Assembly: GCA_036346205.1 (NCBI GenBank)
Contig: JARFJB010000091.1
Location: 4,526,501-4,590,500 of the forward strand
From: Vesta saturnalis
Lineage: Eukaryota > Arthropoda > Insecta > Coleoptera > Lampyridae
Length of the DNA stretch: 64,000 nucleotides
Reading direction: 5' to 3'
Shown piece by piece: positions 28,401 to 34,285 of this stretch. A program made the translations under genes and the position numbers. A model generated the notes under the pieces. That model ran no database searches and was not told where the DNA came from. It worked only from the letters and a program-made list of their open reading frames with translations. The number at the start of each line of letters is the position of its first letter. The first letter of the stretch is position 1.

Positions 28401-31242
28401 AAAAACTTCTCCTCGATTTCACGGAATAAATCAAATATTGCGATTAATGTTCAGCAAGATCTTCGCCAATTTGGTGGCGTTGCAGTAAGTAATCAGATGG
28501 TACGTAGACATCTGAAAGAAGTTAATTTAAAAGCTAGGAGATCTGCAAAGGTCCTAACATCGCGCTCTTAGAAGAAATTTTGTTGAAAATTATGGAGAAT
28601 GGAATATTCCCGAATGGTGGAATGTCTTATATATGGATGAGTCAGGGCCTTGCCTTAACATGGTGGATGGCAGGCAAAAATATGGAGGACTGGTGAGAAG
28701 TTTTAATGGTGGGTTATGGTGTGGGGAGGGATTTCAATGAATGGAAAAGCACTCCTTTATGTGTTTCCACTGAGGCGGTCGATGACAGCCCAAATCTACA
28801 TTGACACTTTACAGCCATATGTCGTACGTCATGCAGAGTTAGTGGGCAATAATTTTATATTGACACAGGATAATGCCCGATCACATACCGCAATAGTGTG
28901 AAACTTCTAAGAAGCTACGGATAACATCATATTACAGTGGCTTACATGAAGCCCCGATGTGAACCCTATAGAACGTTTGTGGGATGAATTAAGGAGAAGG
29001 GTACGTTCTCGCGAAAGACCTCCGAAAAGTCTCACAGAAATGGCAATTGTATTAGTACAAGAATGGGATCATATACCAATGAAACCATAAGAAACTTAAT
29101 TTCCAGTAAGCCACGTAGAATGGAAACTCAAGAGTTGCTTGGGGAGGCAATGCATAGTATTAAGCAGTTATCCTAGTTTATAATTTTGCGTTTAATAAAA
29201 TGTTTTTTTAAATTTGTATCAATTCATTTCACTAGAAAACTGTTTCTAGACAAATTCAGAAAGTTGGTAATATTCAAGGTTTCATTAAAAATGCTGTAAT
29301 TCGGACAAATTTAGAGGTAAATTCAATGAATTAAAAAAATGCTCGTACAATAAGCGGCTTTCATATACAGTGTAAGAGCTTGATTAATACACAGGGTGAG
29401 TCAATAATTCGAGTTTTTCCACTACCATCCAGGGGGTTTTGAAAAAATTTTCACCTCTAATTTTTTATTGCGGTCGAAAAAAAATCGAATTATAAGTTGC
29501 GTTATTTTGATGTTTTACGACTCCCAGAACCCGAAAAAATAAATTTTAGAAAATTTTTCAAAATGTCAGTATGTGGTCACTCAGCAGCCGAAACTATACA
29601 GACGATTTTGATGAAATTTGAAATGAAGGCCTACGAAACAATTATGTTGACAAAACAAGCTTTTAAACGCAATAGGTATACAGGGGGTGAAAATAAGGGT
29701 ATTATTTTGGGGACAAATTTTCAAATTTTAACATAAAAGATTGAAATTCAGGTCATCAATAACTCTCATGAAATGCAATTTTTTAAAACTTTCAAAATTG
29801 AATATGGCCACAGTTACAGTCACATATACATTTTTTTGTAGAAATTTATATTTCCGATACCGTTCAAGATATGAAAGAATTGGAAATAGATATGCGTAGT
29901 TAAATAAAGATTCTTTAAAGAGATTTCTTTACGTAATAAATTATGATATAAATTTTCTATATTTAAGGGGTCAAACTTAAGGAATTATTCGAAATAGATT
30001 TATTCAAAAATCTCTCAAAGCATTTTTTTTGTTTTTTTATATTTTGTAGGCAACCAGCCACTCTTATGAATGCAACTAACTTGCTTCTTCTAAAGCTACT
30101 AGTATAGGAGATATGAATTTTCAAATATTTAATATTGATATTGTTATAACTTTCTAACTATTTTGGTTACAAACTTGGGATTTTGGAAATAAACTTTGTT
30201 CATTTGCGCCAATGAATTGATATTATCCTGATGAAATTGAAAACATTCCCTCGTATTGCTGGTATAACCTACACATATTCTTACTTTATTTGAAAGGCAG
30301 CTAAATTTGCTTTAAAATGATATGAAACAGTCAATAGTTATCTTGAAAGATACGCGAGATAGCTATTTTTAACTTTCAACCTACATATACATATGTAGGT
30401 ATAGAAGGTTATGCAAGTGACTTTTTTTTCATTATTGTTAAATCGACTTATTAGCTCATTTTACAACTTTTGGCCAAGTTTCGTCAAGATTGTCCATGAT
30501 GTCTGGATGTCTTGGAGAGGGGGGTTATTAGGGGTCACTTTTTGGTTTTCATTAAATATTTCAAAGATATAAAAATACCCCATATATTTTTTAGTATTTT
30601 GCAAAAAAGTCCTGTAATGCACTAGCATTCATCTAGTTTTTTAAACTACTTGTCCACAAATAAAAAAATTAAAAAGCTTTGCTACCGGTTTGAAAAATAT
30701 GACAATAAATTTAGGTCAGAAATCAAATGTGAACTGAGTATATTTAAGTTGACATTAAATGTGTGAAAACTGACAGTTTTAATAAATTTTTCTTATTGTA
30801 TGTAAATGAGTGTAAAAAATGTTTTGGGTAGTTGAATTTTTTTCTTTTTTCAGTATTAAGCTGAATGTTTTTTCTTACAATCATATAATATCATTTTAAT
30901 AATGTTTACATATTTTATATGTAAGATGCATATTAAATTAAATTATGTTAATATGAAAAAATTACTTATTTGTTTAGATTTCATATAATTTACATTCATA
31001 ATTTCAGATTTTAAAACAGATGAATGATTTTATTGTTAACACTGATGAATTTACTGATAAACAGAAAGCTATAATTGGAAATAAATTGGGTGTAAGTACT
31101 GTTGCGGCAGCATTTTTTTTTTTGTACAATGCTCACTGTTTTTTAGGTTGTTAGTTATCGTCTTCAAGATGGAGGATCTGAATACATCCAATTATTGGAT
31201 TTGGGGTGTACTATAATGATAGAATATGCTAAATCATCCTAA
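7308..31242 (+). CDS. RFC4: Replication factor C subunit 4 (clamp loader AAA+ ATPase), spliced gene
   Basis: Seven exons join to 358 codons (7308-7420, 7472-7747, 7799-8017, 20276-20450, 20507-20620, 31008-31091, 31147-31242), close to the ~360 residues usual for RFC4. Every intron is GT-AG and all phases match. RFC4 is a small subunit of the pentameric RFC complex that opens PCNA and loads it on primed DNA in the nucleus. Visible motifs: N-terminal MQSFLKSGKL and PWVEKYRPR (residues ~34-41), Walker A GPPGTGKTS at 72-80 with Lys78, NASDERGIQV, Walker B LDEAD at 142-146, the RFC arginine-finger motif SRC at 185-187, and a sensor-2 region GGDMRRAT. The C-terminal collar domain ends YIQLLDLGCTIMIEYAKSS. 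No stop or frameshift. Introns 1, 2, 4 and 6 are 51-56 bp; introns 3 and 5 are 12,258 and 10,387 bp and packed with transposons. RFC2/RFC5 are alternatives, but exon-by-exon wording fits RFC4 best. Confidence 0.97.
7472..7747 (+). CDS. RFC4: RFC4 exon 2 (Walker A)
   Basis: Acceptor TTTTTAG ends at 7471; donor GTAAGT begins at 7748. Encodes residues 39-129 with GADLPNLLFYGPPGTGKTS and LNASDERGIQV. Confidence 0.97.
7799..8017 (+). CDS. RFC4: RFC4 exon 3 (Walker B, SRC)
   Basis: Acceptor TTGTTAG ends at 7798; donor GTATTA begins at 8018. Encodes residues 131-202 with LDEAD, ALRRTMEKES and LTSRCTKFQF. The open frame runs on past the donor into the intron, which is not coding. Confidence 0.97.
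8573..10392 (+). pseudogene. piggyBac-type transposase relic in RFC4 intron 3
   Basis: Near full-length piggyBac transposase broken by about four frameshifts (near 8850, 9055, 9580 and 10240). It opens with an acidic serine-rich N-terminus (MANYEKASTRLEALMDE), continues through FFYLFVDENLL-like and WTDTNIQEMKIFLGLLIWMG, and keeps the catalytic acids: Asp in ICVDETLVPFRGR near 9445, Asp in IFVDNYYTSLELA near 9675, and Asp in FIDLSDQL near 9985. After the last frameshift the C-terminal cysteine-rich zinc-binding domain is readable (CALCY, then KATH, CIQCNKFYCISC near 10350). No TTAA-flanked terminal repeats could be fixed with confidence. Same strand as RFC4. Confidence 0.9.
10393..12959. other. 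RFC4 intron 3 sequence without recognised gene
   Basis: Very A+T-rich. I see only simple repeats (an ATACATATGTATGTATG run at 12024) and TE-like termini such as ACACCCTGTAG at 11600 and CACCTTGTGTAT at 11732. Nothing coding. Confidence 0.6.
12960..14740 (-). pseudogene. Penelope-like element relic (RT plus GIY-YIG)
   Basis: On the minus strand from ~14740: an N-terminal RT region (NRRWSTHDRF, TNYYKF), then GLTKIHKHNVPLKCSVSAI near 14360-14300, the PLE counterpart of PKIHK..PLRPIVS. After an internal insertion of tandem repeats, ECNGSLSFLDIHITL near 13605 and FKVYGKPTH near 13520 follow, then LKDEFDHLKISLQADVYSR. The end is a GIY-YIG nuclease piece: IYEVSCSCGKVYIG near 13175-13130 and EAIEIYNHPNNLNRQ near 13045-13000, a signature of Penelope elements. 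Many stops. Antisense to RFC4 within intron 3. Known family logic: PLEs pair RT with a GIY-YIG endonuclease. Confidence 0.88.
13777..14160. repeat. ~118-bp tandem repeat, about 3 units, inside the Penelope relic
   Basis: Units start near 13777, 13896 and 14014. Each carries TTTATAAATA or a variant, then a CCGCCATTTTAAATTTT-like core and a TAATTT.TA stretch. The third is more diverged. They separate two parts of the Penelope reading frame. Confidence 0.75.
14896..15307 (+). mobile_element. Helitron-like non-autonomous element
   Basis: The 3' end reads GCAACGCGCGAAGTCGGGTA AGCTAG followed by T at 15308, the CTRR-T arrangement of Helitrons with a GC-rich stem just inside. The interior has two ~120-bp subrepeats (from ~14945 and ~15068) sharing CATTCATCCGATCGCCATGAAA-like, CCGCGAAGGT and CCGGCATAA blocks, and the start of a third at 15177. 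The 5' limit is approximate (AATATATAAATGGATGTATG at 14897); a clear TC start is not visible. Confidence 0.65.
15628..17008 (-). mobile_element. Tc1-like element B with ~100-bp terminal inverted repeats
   Basis: Left end CTCAGTGACACGGAAATTGC at 15628 and the reverse complement of 16909-17008 match over about 100 bp, including GGGTAAGAATTTTTTGACCA and GCAGAAACGTTT. TA flanks at 15626-15627 and 17009-17010. Length 1381 bp. Confidence 0.92.
15795..16768 (-). pseudogene. Tc1-like transposase B, degenerate
   Basis: The ATG at 16768 starts MPRVHQRGNYRQLSEFDRG, followed by a helix-turn-helix (FREIAFRLNRNQTTIMRCY). The first catalytic aspartate sits in AVFTDESQFCLG near 16335. MVWGAITYGSRSRLVF follows near 16215. 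The second is in LLQQDNARAHIV near 16070 and the third acidic position in PPRSPDFSPIEHV near 15985. It ends ILQSMPR-like near 15815. Stops at 16507 and elsewhere and at least two frameshifts inactivate it. N-terminus and element A (407) share the same plan but their terminal repeats differ, so they are distinct subfamilies. A C-run at 15782-15792 lies near the end. Confidence 0.92.
17508..18754. other. RFC4 intron 3 sequence without recognised gene
   Basis: A+T-rich, no coding similarity recognised on either strand. The longest open frame (17970, 64 codons) has no recognisable motif. Confidence 0.6.
18755..19270 (-). pseudogene. Internally deleted DDE (IS630/Tc1 superfamily) transposase
   Basis: The minus-strand ATG at 19270 (MASSPEFIPMKHVKRSVLSA) begins a helix-turn-helix N-terminus (DEKIIMLNVYNYLKCHNP, GIGKTTIFRVL). 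Near 19010 it jumps to the C-terminal region LPPYHYELNAIDLIWAQVKG, with the PPYH..NPIE-type catalytic glutamate region, and ends DNITEVTVEPIVISIG with an acidic tail and stop at 18755. The central catalytic aspartates are missing, so about two thirds of the gene is deleted. Relatives of this transposase are common in insects. Confidence 0.75.
19271..20275. other. End of RFC4 intron 3, no gene recognised
   Basis: A+T-rich. A local GC-rich patch at 20129-20160 holds GGTGGAGTCCACCGCGGTGC and is followed by GAAGGGTTAA at 20187, which resembles a piggyBac-type terminus, but no partner end was found. Confidence 0.5.
20276..20450 (+). CDS. RFC4: RFC4 exon 4 (sensor 2)
   Basis: Acceptor TTTTTTAG ends at 20275 after a 12.3-kb intron; donor GTATTA at 20451. 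Completes Arg203 and encodes residues 204-261 with NITKQENLQISDDVLN and SGGDMRRATTCLQ. Confidence 0.96.
20507..20620 (+). CDS. RFC4: RFC4 exon 5
   Basis: Phase-0 exon of 38 codons between acceptor TTTTTAG (20506) and donor GTAAAT (20621). Encodes IVPEKWIKSYLQV through LEAYTASQ, start of the collar domain. Confidence 0.95.
20676..20905 (+). repeat. Dispersed repeat R4, copy 1
   Basis: From CAGGGTGCCGGAATTTAGAG; holds GAGGCAAAGTTGTTAATT and ATTTTAGAAAAACAGTCATA. An inverted diverged copy lies at 27538-27775. Both are in RFC4 intron 5. Confidence 0.7.
21063..21550 (+). repeat. Dispersed repeat R5, copy 1, carrying a MITE
   Basis: Blocks CCTAGAAATGGTTTTAAAAG to AACAATATTTTCTA and then ATTAATATGATATAGAT to CATTACACCTT match 22686-22826. 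The 339 bp in between (21146-21484) are missing from the second copy. Confidence 0.85.
21146..21484. mobile_element. 339-bp MITE with TA target duplication
   Basis: Inverted ends TTATCCTCGCCAAGAGTGTT (21146) and the reverse complement of 21465-21484 agree over about 30 bp and share GTGTTTACCGCTACG. TA flanks both sides, and the paralogous sequence at 22762 has a single TA in place of the element. No coding capacity. Probably mobilised by a Tc1/mariner-type transposase. Confidence 0.88.
21674..21947. mobile_element. Fold-back element with 92-bp arms, flanked by a 15-bp direct repeat
   Basis: 21705-21796 and 21856-21947 are near-perfect inverted copies (for example GTGTATTTTAAATTATACAA in both) around a ~59-bp loop. 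AACATGTACTTATAT occurs at 21659-21673 and at 21948-21962, directly after the right arm. Between the left direct repeat and the left arm lie 31 bp. Arms read outward contain CTGACGA and GAAAC motifs (see findings). No coding capacity. Confidence 0.85.
22265..22545 (-). pseudogene. C-terminal relic of a DDE transposase
   Basis: On the minus strand from 22545: TVLRLPPYHCIFNPIELI, then frameshifted remnants of the C-terminal helical region. Same family as 18755-19270, but only the last third remains. Confidence 0.72.
22686..22826 (+). repeat. Dispersed repeat R5, copy 2 (no MITE)
   Basis: Matches both sides of the MITE in copy 1 and shows the undisturbed junction TTTTCTAATTAATATGATAT at 22757. 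Confidence 0.85.
22827..23875. other. RFC4 intron 5 sequence without recognised gene
   Basis: Open frames at 22921 (70 codons) and 23251 (95 codons) exist but show no family signature and are rich in hydrophobic and basic runs expected from A+T-rich DNA. Confidence 0.55.
23876..23996 (+). repeat. GC-rich ~15-bp minisatellite
   Basis: About seven copies of a CCGTTTCGCCACCGG-type unit; the central ones (23937-23985) are nearly identical and outer ones decay (CCGTTTAGCCACGAC, CCCTTTCGCCGCCAT). It is the sharpest GC-rich island inside the introns. Confidence 0.85.
23997..24654. other. No feature recognised
   Basis: A+T-rich intronic sequence; nothing supportable. Confidence 0.5.
24655..24957 (+). 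pseudogene. Tyrosine recombinase (Crypton-like) C-terminal relic
   Basis: In the + strand a first part reads PVGIYKMPKKTAHYLKLSNP (24679-24738), then, after a stop where the family has Tyr, TGHCLCRTSTMFLAEGGADI (24753-24812), RRLKNHGGWRSNM and EEYIEESINNK, ending with TGA at 24955. This is the catalytic end of the Crypton-type tyrosine recombinases of animals: His and Arg box (HCxxR, here with one Arg replaced by Cys), the HGGW motif and the active-site Tyr in EEYIEES. The N-terminal part of the enzyme is absent. In the RFC4 sense direction. Confidence 0.78.
25060..27056 (-). pseudogene. pogo/Tigger-type (DDE_1) transposase relic
   Basis: The minus-strand ATG at 27056 (MAPKGKITKRSSS) begins a helix-turn-helix-like region (KYVKYLLENLERALNEIS, KLSIGEAT). 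A linker follows (KISRLSENIKRQRAAVSKSV). The DDE domain is seen at NIVNYDETNINDDPENEQVI near 26550-26490, with RIMDSSKSSTSVM and ASGSGMRLPVYIVYKA after a frameshift, and RSKSGWFELF near 26310. The middle, with the later catalytic acids, is damaged and contains a 162-bp duplication. The C-terminal tail (VPKRNINRKTESILKD, then FVFPHVKHLNSINLEQICCY) is open from 25463 to 25056. No reliable terminal repeats seen. Antisense in RFC4 intron 5. Confidence 0.82.
25667..25999. repeat. 162-bp tandem duplication within the pogo-type relic
   Basis: Unit 1 starts at 25667 and unit 2 at 25829 (both TCTTTTATTTTTCAAGTGTT); they stay near identical to GATAATATTATTTATCTCAG and CTCTAATCTTT, with a few small indels. 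Confidence 0.92.
27057..27537. other. RFC4 intron 5, no gene recognised
   Basis: A+T-rich. CAGTTGTCCAAAATTAAGAC at 27129 and TTTGTCCGAAATTAAGATGA at 27459 are similar short strings in the same orientation, possibly end fragments of a transposon. Confidence 0.45.
27538..27775 (-). repeat. Dispersed repeat R4, copy 2 (inverted)
   Basis: Reverse complement resembles 20676-20905, including GGGGCAAAGTTGTTAATT and ATTTTAGAAAAATAGGCATA, at lower identity. Confidence 0.7.
27950..29390 (+). mobile_element. Tc1/mariner-type element C
   Basis: Inverted ends of about 100 bp: CTTACACTCTATATGAAAG near 27962 and TCTCTAAATTTGTCTGAATT at 28019 against the reverse complement of 29303-29385 (CTCTAAATTTGTCCGAATTA and TTACACTGTATATGAAAG). 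Exact ends uncertain because an outer inverted pair (ACACAGGGTG with GTTTTTCCA, 27830-27940 against 29391-29465) lies just outside. Confidence 0.8.
28225..29176 (+). pseudogene. Tc1/mariner-type transposase C, degenerate
   Basis: The ATG at 28225 gives MPRINPEQIARLVALVNDGH and a helix-turn-helix that runs to ~28390. After frameshifts, LYMDESGPCL near 28630 holds the first aspartate, MVWGGISMNGKALLYVF lies at 28716, LTQDNARSHTAIV at 28860 the second, and SPDVNPIERLWDELRRR near 28955 the third acidic residue. C-terminus KQLS with stop at 29174-29176. At least three frameshifts and a stop at 28900. Different N-terminus from elements A and B. Confidence 0.9.
29467..30398 (+). repeat. Dispersed repeat R2, copy 1
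   Basis: Runs from ATTGCGGTCGAAAAAAAATC through GAAGGCCTACGAAACAAT and TGGCCACAGTTACAGTCACA to TATTTTTAACTTTCAACCTA. A second copy lies at 60505-61446. The open frame inside (29497-29736) is shared by both copies but matches no protein I know. Confidence 0.9.
30378..30601 (+). repeat. R1-family repeat, 5' fragment
   Basis: CTTTCAACCTACATATACAT ATGTAGG, then TTAGCTCATTTTACAACTTT TGGCCAAG and a GAGGGGGGTTATTAGG stretch, as in 50593-50960. It starts exactly where R2 ends. Confidence 0.75.
30602..31007. other. End of RFC4 intron 5
   Basis: No element recognised; A+T-rich sequence leading to the exon 6 acceptor. Confidence 0.5.
31008..31091 (+). CDS. RFC4: RFC4 exon 6
   Basis: Phase-0 exon of 28 codons after a 10.4-kb intron; acceptor AATTTCAG ends 31007, donor GTAAGT at 31092. 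Encodes ILKQMNDFIVN and TDKQKAIIGNKLG. Confidence 0.94.
31147..31242 (+). CDS. RFC4: RFC4 exon 7 and stop
   Basis: Acceptor TTTTTAG ends 31146. Encodes VVSYRLQDGGSEYIQLLDLG and the C-terminus, with TAA at 31240-31242. Confidence 0.95.
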   Translation, partial: VVSYRLQDGGSEYIQLLDLGCTIMIEYAKSS

Positions 31243-31378
31243 ATGATTATTACATTTTAAGATTGTATTTAAATTTATTTTTATAATTATTTTATACTTT
31301 AAGTAGTTCTTAAATAAGTATTATTTAGTTCTTTTTATATAAGAAACAACATGTGTTATTGCGATTAAATAATATTTT

Positions 31379-31384
31379 AATAAA
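31379..31384 (+). terminator. Polyadenylation signal for RFC4
   Basis: Canonical AATAAA 137 bp after the RFC4 stop codon, before the next repeat begins. Confidence 0.7.
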
Positions 31385-31489
31385 CCGAAGTGTGTTTTAG
31401 ATTTTTAATATCCTATTTTGCACAATTTCTGAATGACTTCTTTGTGATTTAGCACCAACGTAAACAACCAGATATTTAAATTAGTTTCT

Positions 31490-32060
31490 TCTTCTCCTTT
31501 ATTATATGGTTTCCCATATAGGTAGGCAATTGCCTGTTTAACCCAATAATGCCTCTCCTAATGGTGAGGTCCAGCTCTCTCTCCATCGCTTTGGTGGTCT
31601 TCCTTGTGTTCTTTTTCCTGATGGATTATTGTCTCTTGCTAGTTTTACAAGTCGGTTTTCATCCATTCGGTCAACATGTTTATTCTAAAATCGTCTTCTT
31701 TGTCGTATCCACCTAACTACATCTTGCATTACACATTGGTTTCTGAGGTCCTCATTTCTGACCCTATCATAAAGTGTTTTCCCTTGAATGGTTCTTATTG
31801 CTCTCATTTCTACTGTGCACATAATTTGCACAATTTTCCAAGGGGTCAGGTCTTGCCTCCAGTACGTAAGTTAATATGGGTCTGACCGCATTTCTGTATA
31901 TCCTCACTTTGCTCTCAGTATGATGATTTTTGTTTCTCCACACTGTGTGTGCATTTTAACTTCTTTTTGTAAGTCTCCATAACATGTTATTTCGGCTCCT
32001 AGATATGTAAATTGGTTGACCTGTTCAACTACATTTCCTCCTGGGGCAGTTGGTGGGTGG
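31490..32060 (-). pseudogene. LINE-B 3' end (reverse transcriptase tail)
   Basis: Minus strand from 32060: VVEQVNQFTYLGAEITCYGD (~32030-31970), VRIYRNAVRPILTYV (~31910-31865), then GKRNTRKTTKAMERELDL and a final IGLNRQLPTYMGNHIIKE to 31495. These are the post-YADD segments (FxYLG, PxLTY, GxxRxR tail) of endonuclease-type LINEs. Frame changes several times. It lies antisense about 100 bp beyond the RFC4 polyadenylation signal. Confidence 0.82.
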
Positions 32061-32377
32061 ATTGAGTAGCTCATCAATTGTTGCTGCCGGTCTTAAGCCC
32101 AGATATAGAAGGAGGGCTCCTAGATTAGGCTAGCGACAAATATAGGATAAAACAGGCAACAGCTCACAGAACCAAATGAGCCTCAGATATCGGACGGAAT
32201 TTTAAGAAATTATTTTCATTAAGTCAAAATGCAAATAATACATTAAAAGAAATGCTAAATTAGTTACATTGTTATTGCTCAAGCAATTTTGGTATAATGT
32301 ATCAACAACTTTAAAGAATATTAATATTTAATATTAATACAAATAATCTTTCTACTAATTTTTTAATTTCTTTCCAG
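32061..32377. other. No feature recognised
   Basis: A+T-rich spacer between LINE-B and the possible exon at 32378. Confidence 0.45.
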
Positions 32378-32563
32378 CACATGTGGCAGGAGTTGAGTAA
32401 AAAATTCACATCTATAATTTGGAAAAGTGCATTGGTGGTTTATTTATTATTTGTTTTGATATTTGTATTACCAGTGTTACTAATGAATTTCACTGTTAGA
32501 TTTACATTATATGGAATGACTCTCAGATATCATGGGCAAAATTTCTTTATTTTATTATTGTAA
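32378..32563 (+). CDS. Possible terminal exon encoding a membrane segment (unrecognised)
   Basis: A pyrimidine-rich acceptor (TTAATTTCTTTCCAG ending 32377) is followed by an open frame of 62 codons starting HMWQELSKKF. It contains a strongly hydrophobic stretch (SALVVYLLFVLIFVLPVLLM) and ends at TAA 32561. It matches no family I can name. It could be the last exon of a gene whose other exons I cannot see, an old TE fragment, or chance. Confidence 0.25.
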   Translation, partial: HMWQELSKKFTSIIWKSALVVYLLFVLIFVLPVLLMNFTVRFTLYGMTLRYHGQNFFILLL

Positions 32564-32999
32564 CATATGTTTTACAGTGTCTCTTTTATATAATTAAGTG
32601 TATCACTGATAGTATAAATATTCTAACCAGTAGCAAAAATCGATTGTTTTGCTTGACTGTGGATACCAACATTTCTTGTGGTTAAACTGATCAAAACTCG
32701 CCTTCTGGCAGCTTGAAGGTAAATTTGAAAAACACGCAATTCTTAAAATCGGTGAAGTGTATCCAAACCTTTTTTTGATAATAATAAAGCTTATTTCTCC
32801 AAAAAAATACAATAATAGGTACATGGATTAGTCAAATGAGAACGAAAGATATTCTGATAAAAAAAATCGTAAATTAATGTGTTTGTCTATTATTTATAAT
32901 TGGACTATGTTAAAAAAATATATAAAGCTGTAGTAGGATTTCTGAATTAAGTGCTTTTATAGTCCCTTTTTGAAAGTGCTACAAGGTAGGTAGTACCTG
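32564..32999. other. No feature recognised
   Basis: A+T-rich sequence without coding signal. Confidence 0.45.
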
Positions 33000-33970
33000 A
33001 AGGTCAGTGGATAATTGGATATACATTTTTATTGGCAGGCATTTAGAGCTGTTCGCAGTAATATTTAGTGTGTTGGGGTATCTGTTTAAGATTACTTCTA
33101 GTATTATGTGTGTATTACGTCATGTTTATTAATTAGGCAGTCTTTCAATTTCTGTACATAGCACGAAGCTTCCAGCACATGAGACCAATAATTGTTAATG
33201 TACCCAGTTTTCTAAAGATTGGCCGATAAGAGGTTTTGTATGGAGGTCACATCATTAACCAGATATAAGAGCACTGAATTGACATCAGTGCTGTTACCCT
33301 ATGTCACTATGCCATATCTTAGGCAGGATTCAGTCTCAGCATAGAATGTTGTCTTCAAGGCCATTAAATGGATATTAGTTATCTGATTTTAAAAGTAGCC
33401 TTTGATATGCTTGATTTAACCATACGTTGAGGTTTTTCTGAAAATATGTCAACTTTTTTAAGGAATTTGTGTATTCAATGGTGAAATTATCTTTTACACT
33501 GAAGAAGAACAGAACGTCATGTATTTAGTTTTAGCTTTATTTAGGTGTAATTTATTGGCGTTGAACCAAGTAGTCATCTTGTTGGGCACAGAATTAGTTT
33601 CGGGTTGCATTACATTAGGTGTTACACTGATTAAGATACTAGTATTGTCTGAGTACGAGTATAAAGAGATTGTCTAGACATTGCGAGATGCCATTTAGAA
33701 ATAAGCAAACAGTATAGGTGATAGAATGGTGCCTTGGGCTACTCCAACTCAGTTAAGAGACTTGCTATTGAAATGATCTTACCATGTATTTGTGTCGGCA
33801 ACCGTACCGTCTGTATTCTCTTCTCCAAGTAAGAACTAGGCTTATGATCGATACATTCGAAGTCTGCTTAAATCACAAAAGACTCCTACAGGTATATATT
33901 TTATTCTCAAGTTGAGTAATAATATGATCATACATTTCTATTGTGACTGTTGTGGTAGATTTTATTTGCC
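33000..33970 (-). pseudogene. LINE-C, Jockey/CR1-type reverse transcriptase relic
   Basis: Minus strand: APFYHLYCLLISKW, the damaged QGTILSPILF region near 33735, then YSDNTSILIS near 33650, equivalent to the YADDTSILI catalytic segment with Ala changed to Ser and one Asp changed to Asn. NKMTTWFNANKLHLNKAKTK near 33590-33530 is the family's W...NKL.LN..KT motif. Further remnants extend to ~33000. Stops and frameshifts throughout. Confidence 0.78.
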
Positions 33971-34285
33971 TAAAAGCTCTGTCAGAGTGCTCTTTCCCAA
34001 CGCCTACACCTATATCTTGAAACAGGTTTCAACATCAAAGGTGTCCTTCCTCTTTCACGCTTTCTCTTAATGGGTTAATTCCCTGTTTCTCTCTTTTGAT
34101 TACTAGTAAATGTAGTGCCCTCTTGTAGTATAATTAGAGGTCATCGCACAGCCAACTCCATCTTGCAGTATAATTTCAAAGTTACTAGTGCGATATAGCT
34201 ATATTGTTAGATGTTAGCATGCAGTTTGGAACGCCATCTTGTGGATAATTTAGAAGTGAAGACGGGCGATCTTCTAAGTTAAAAT
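33971..34285. other. Sequence upstream of BEL/Pao relic, no gene
   Basis: Two similar short blocks (CCCTCTTGTAGTATAATT at 34119 and CCATCTTGCAGTATAATTTC at 34168) suggest LTR or leader remains, but no LTR could be defined. Confidence 0.4.

Noticed and set aside
32940..33970. Long non-coding RNA or host gene on the + strand
   Set aside because: The minus strand carries reverse-transcriptase motifs, so it is a LINE relic.
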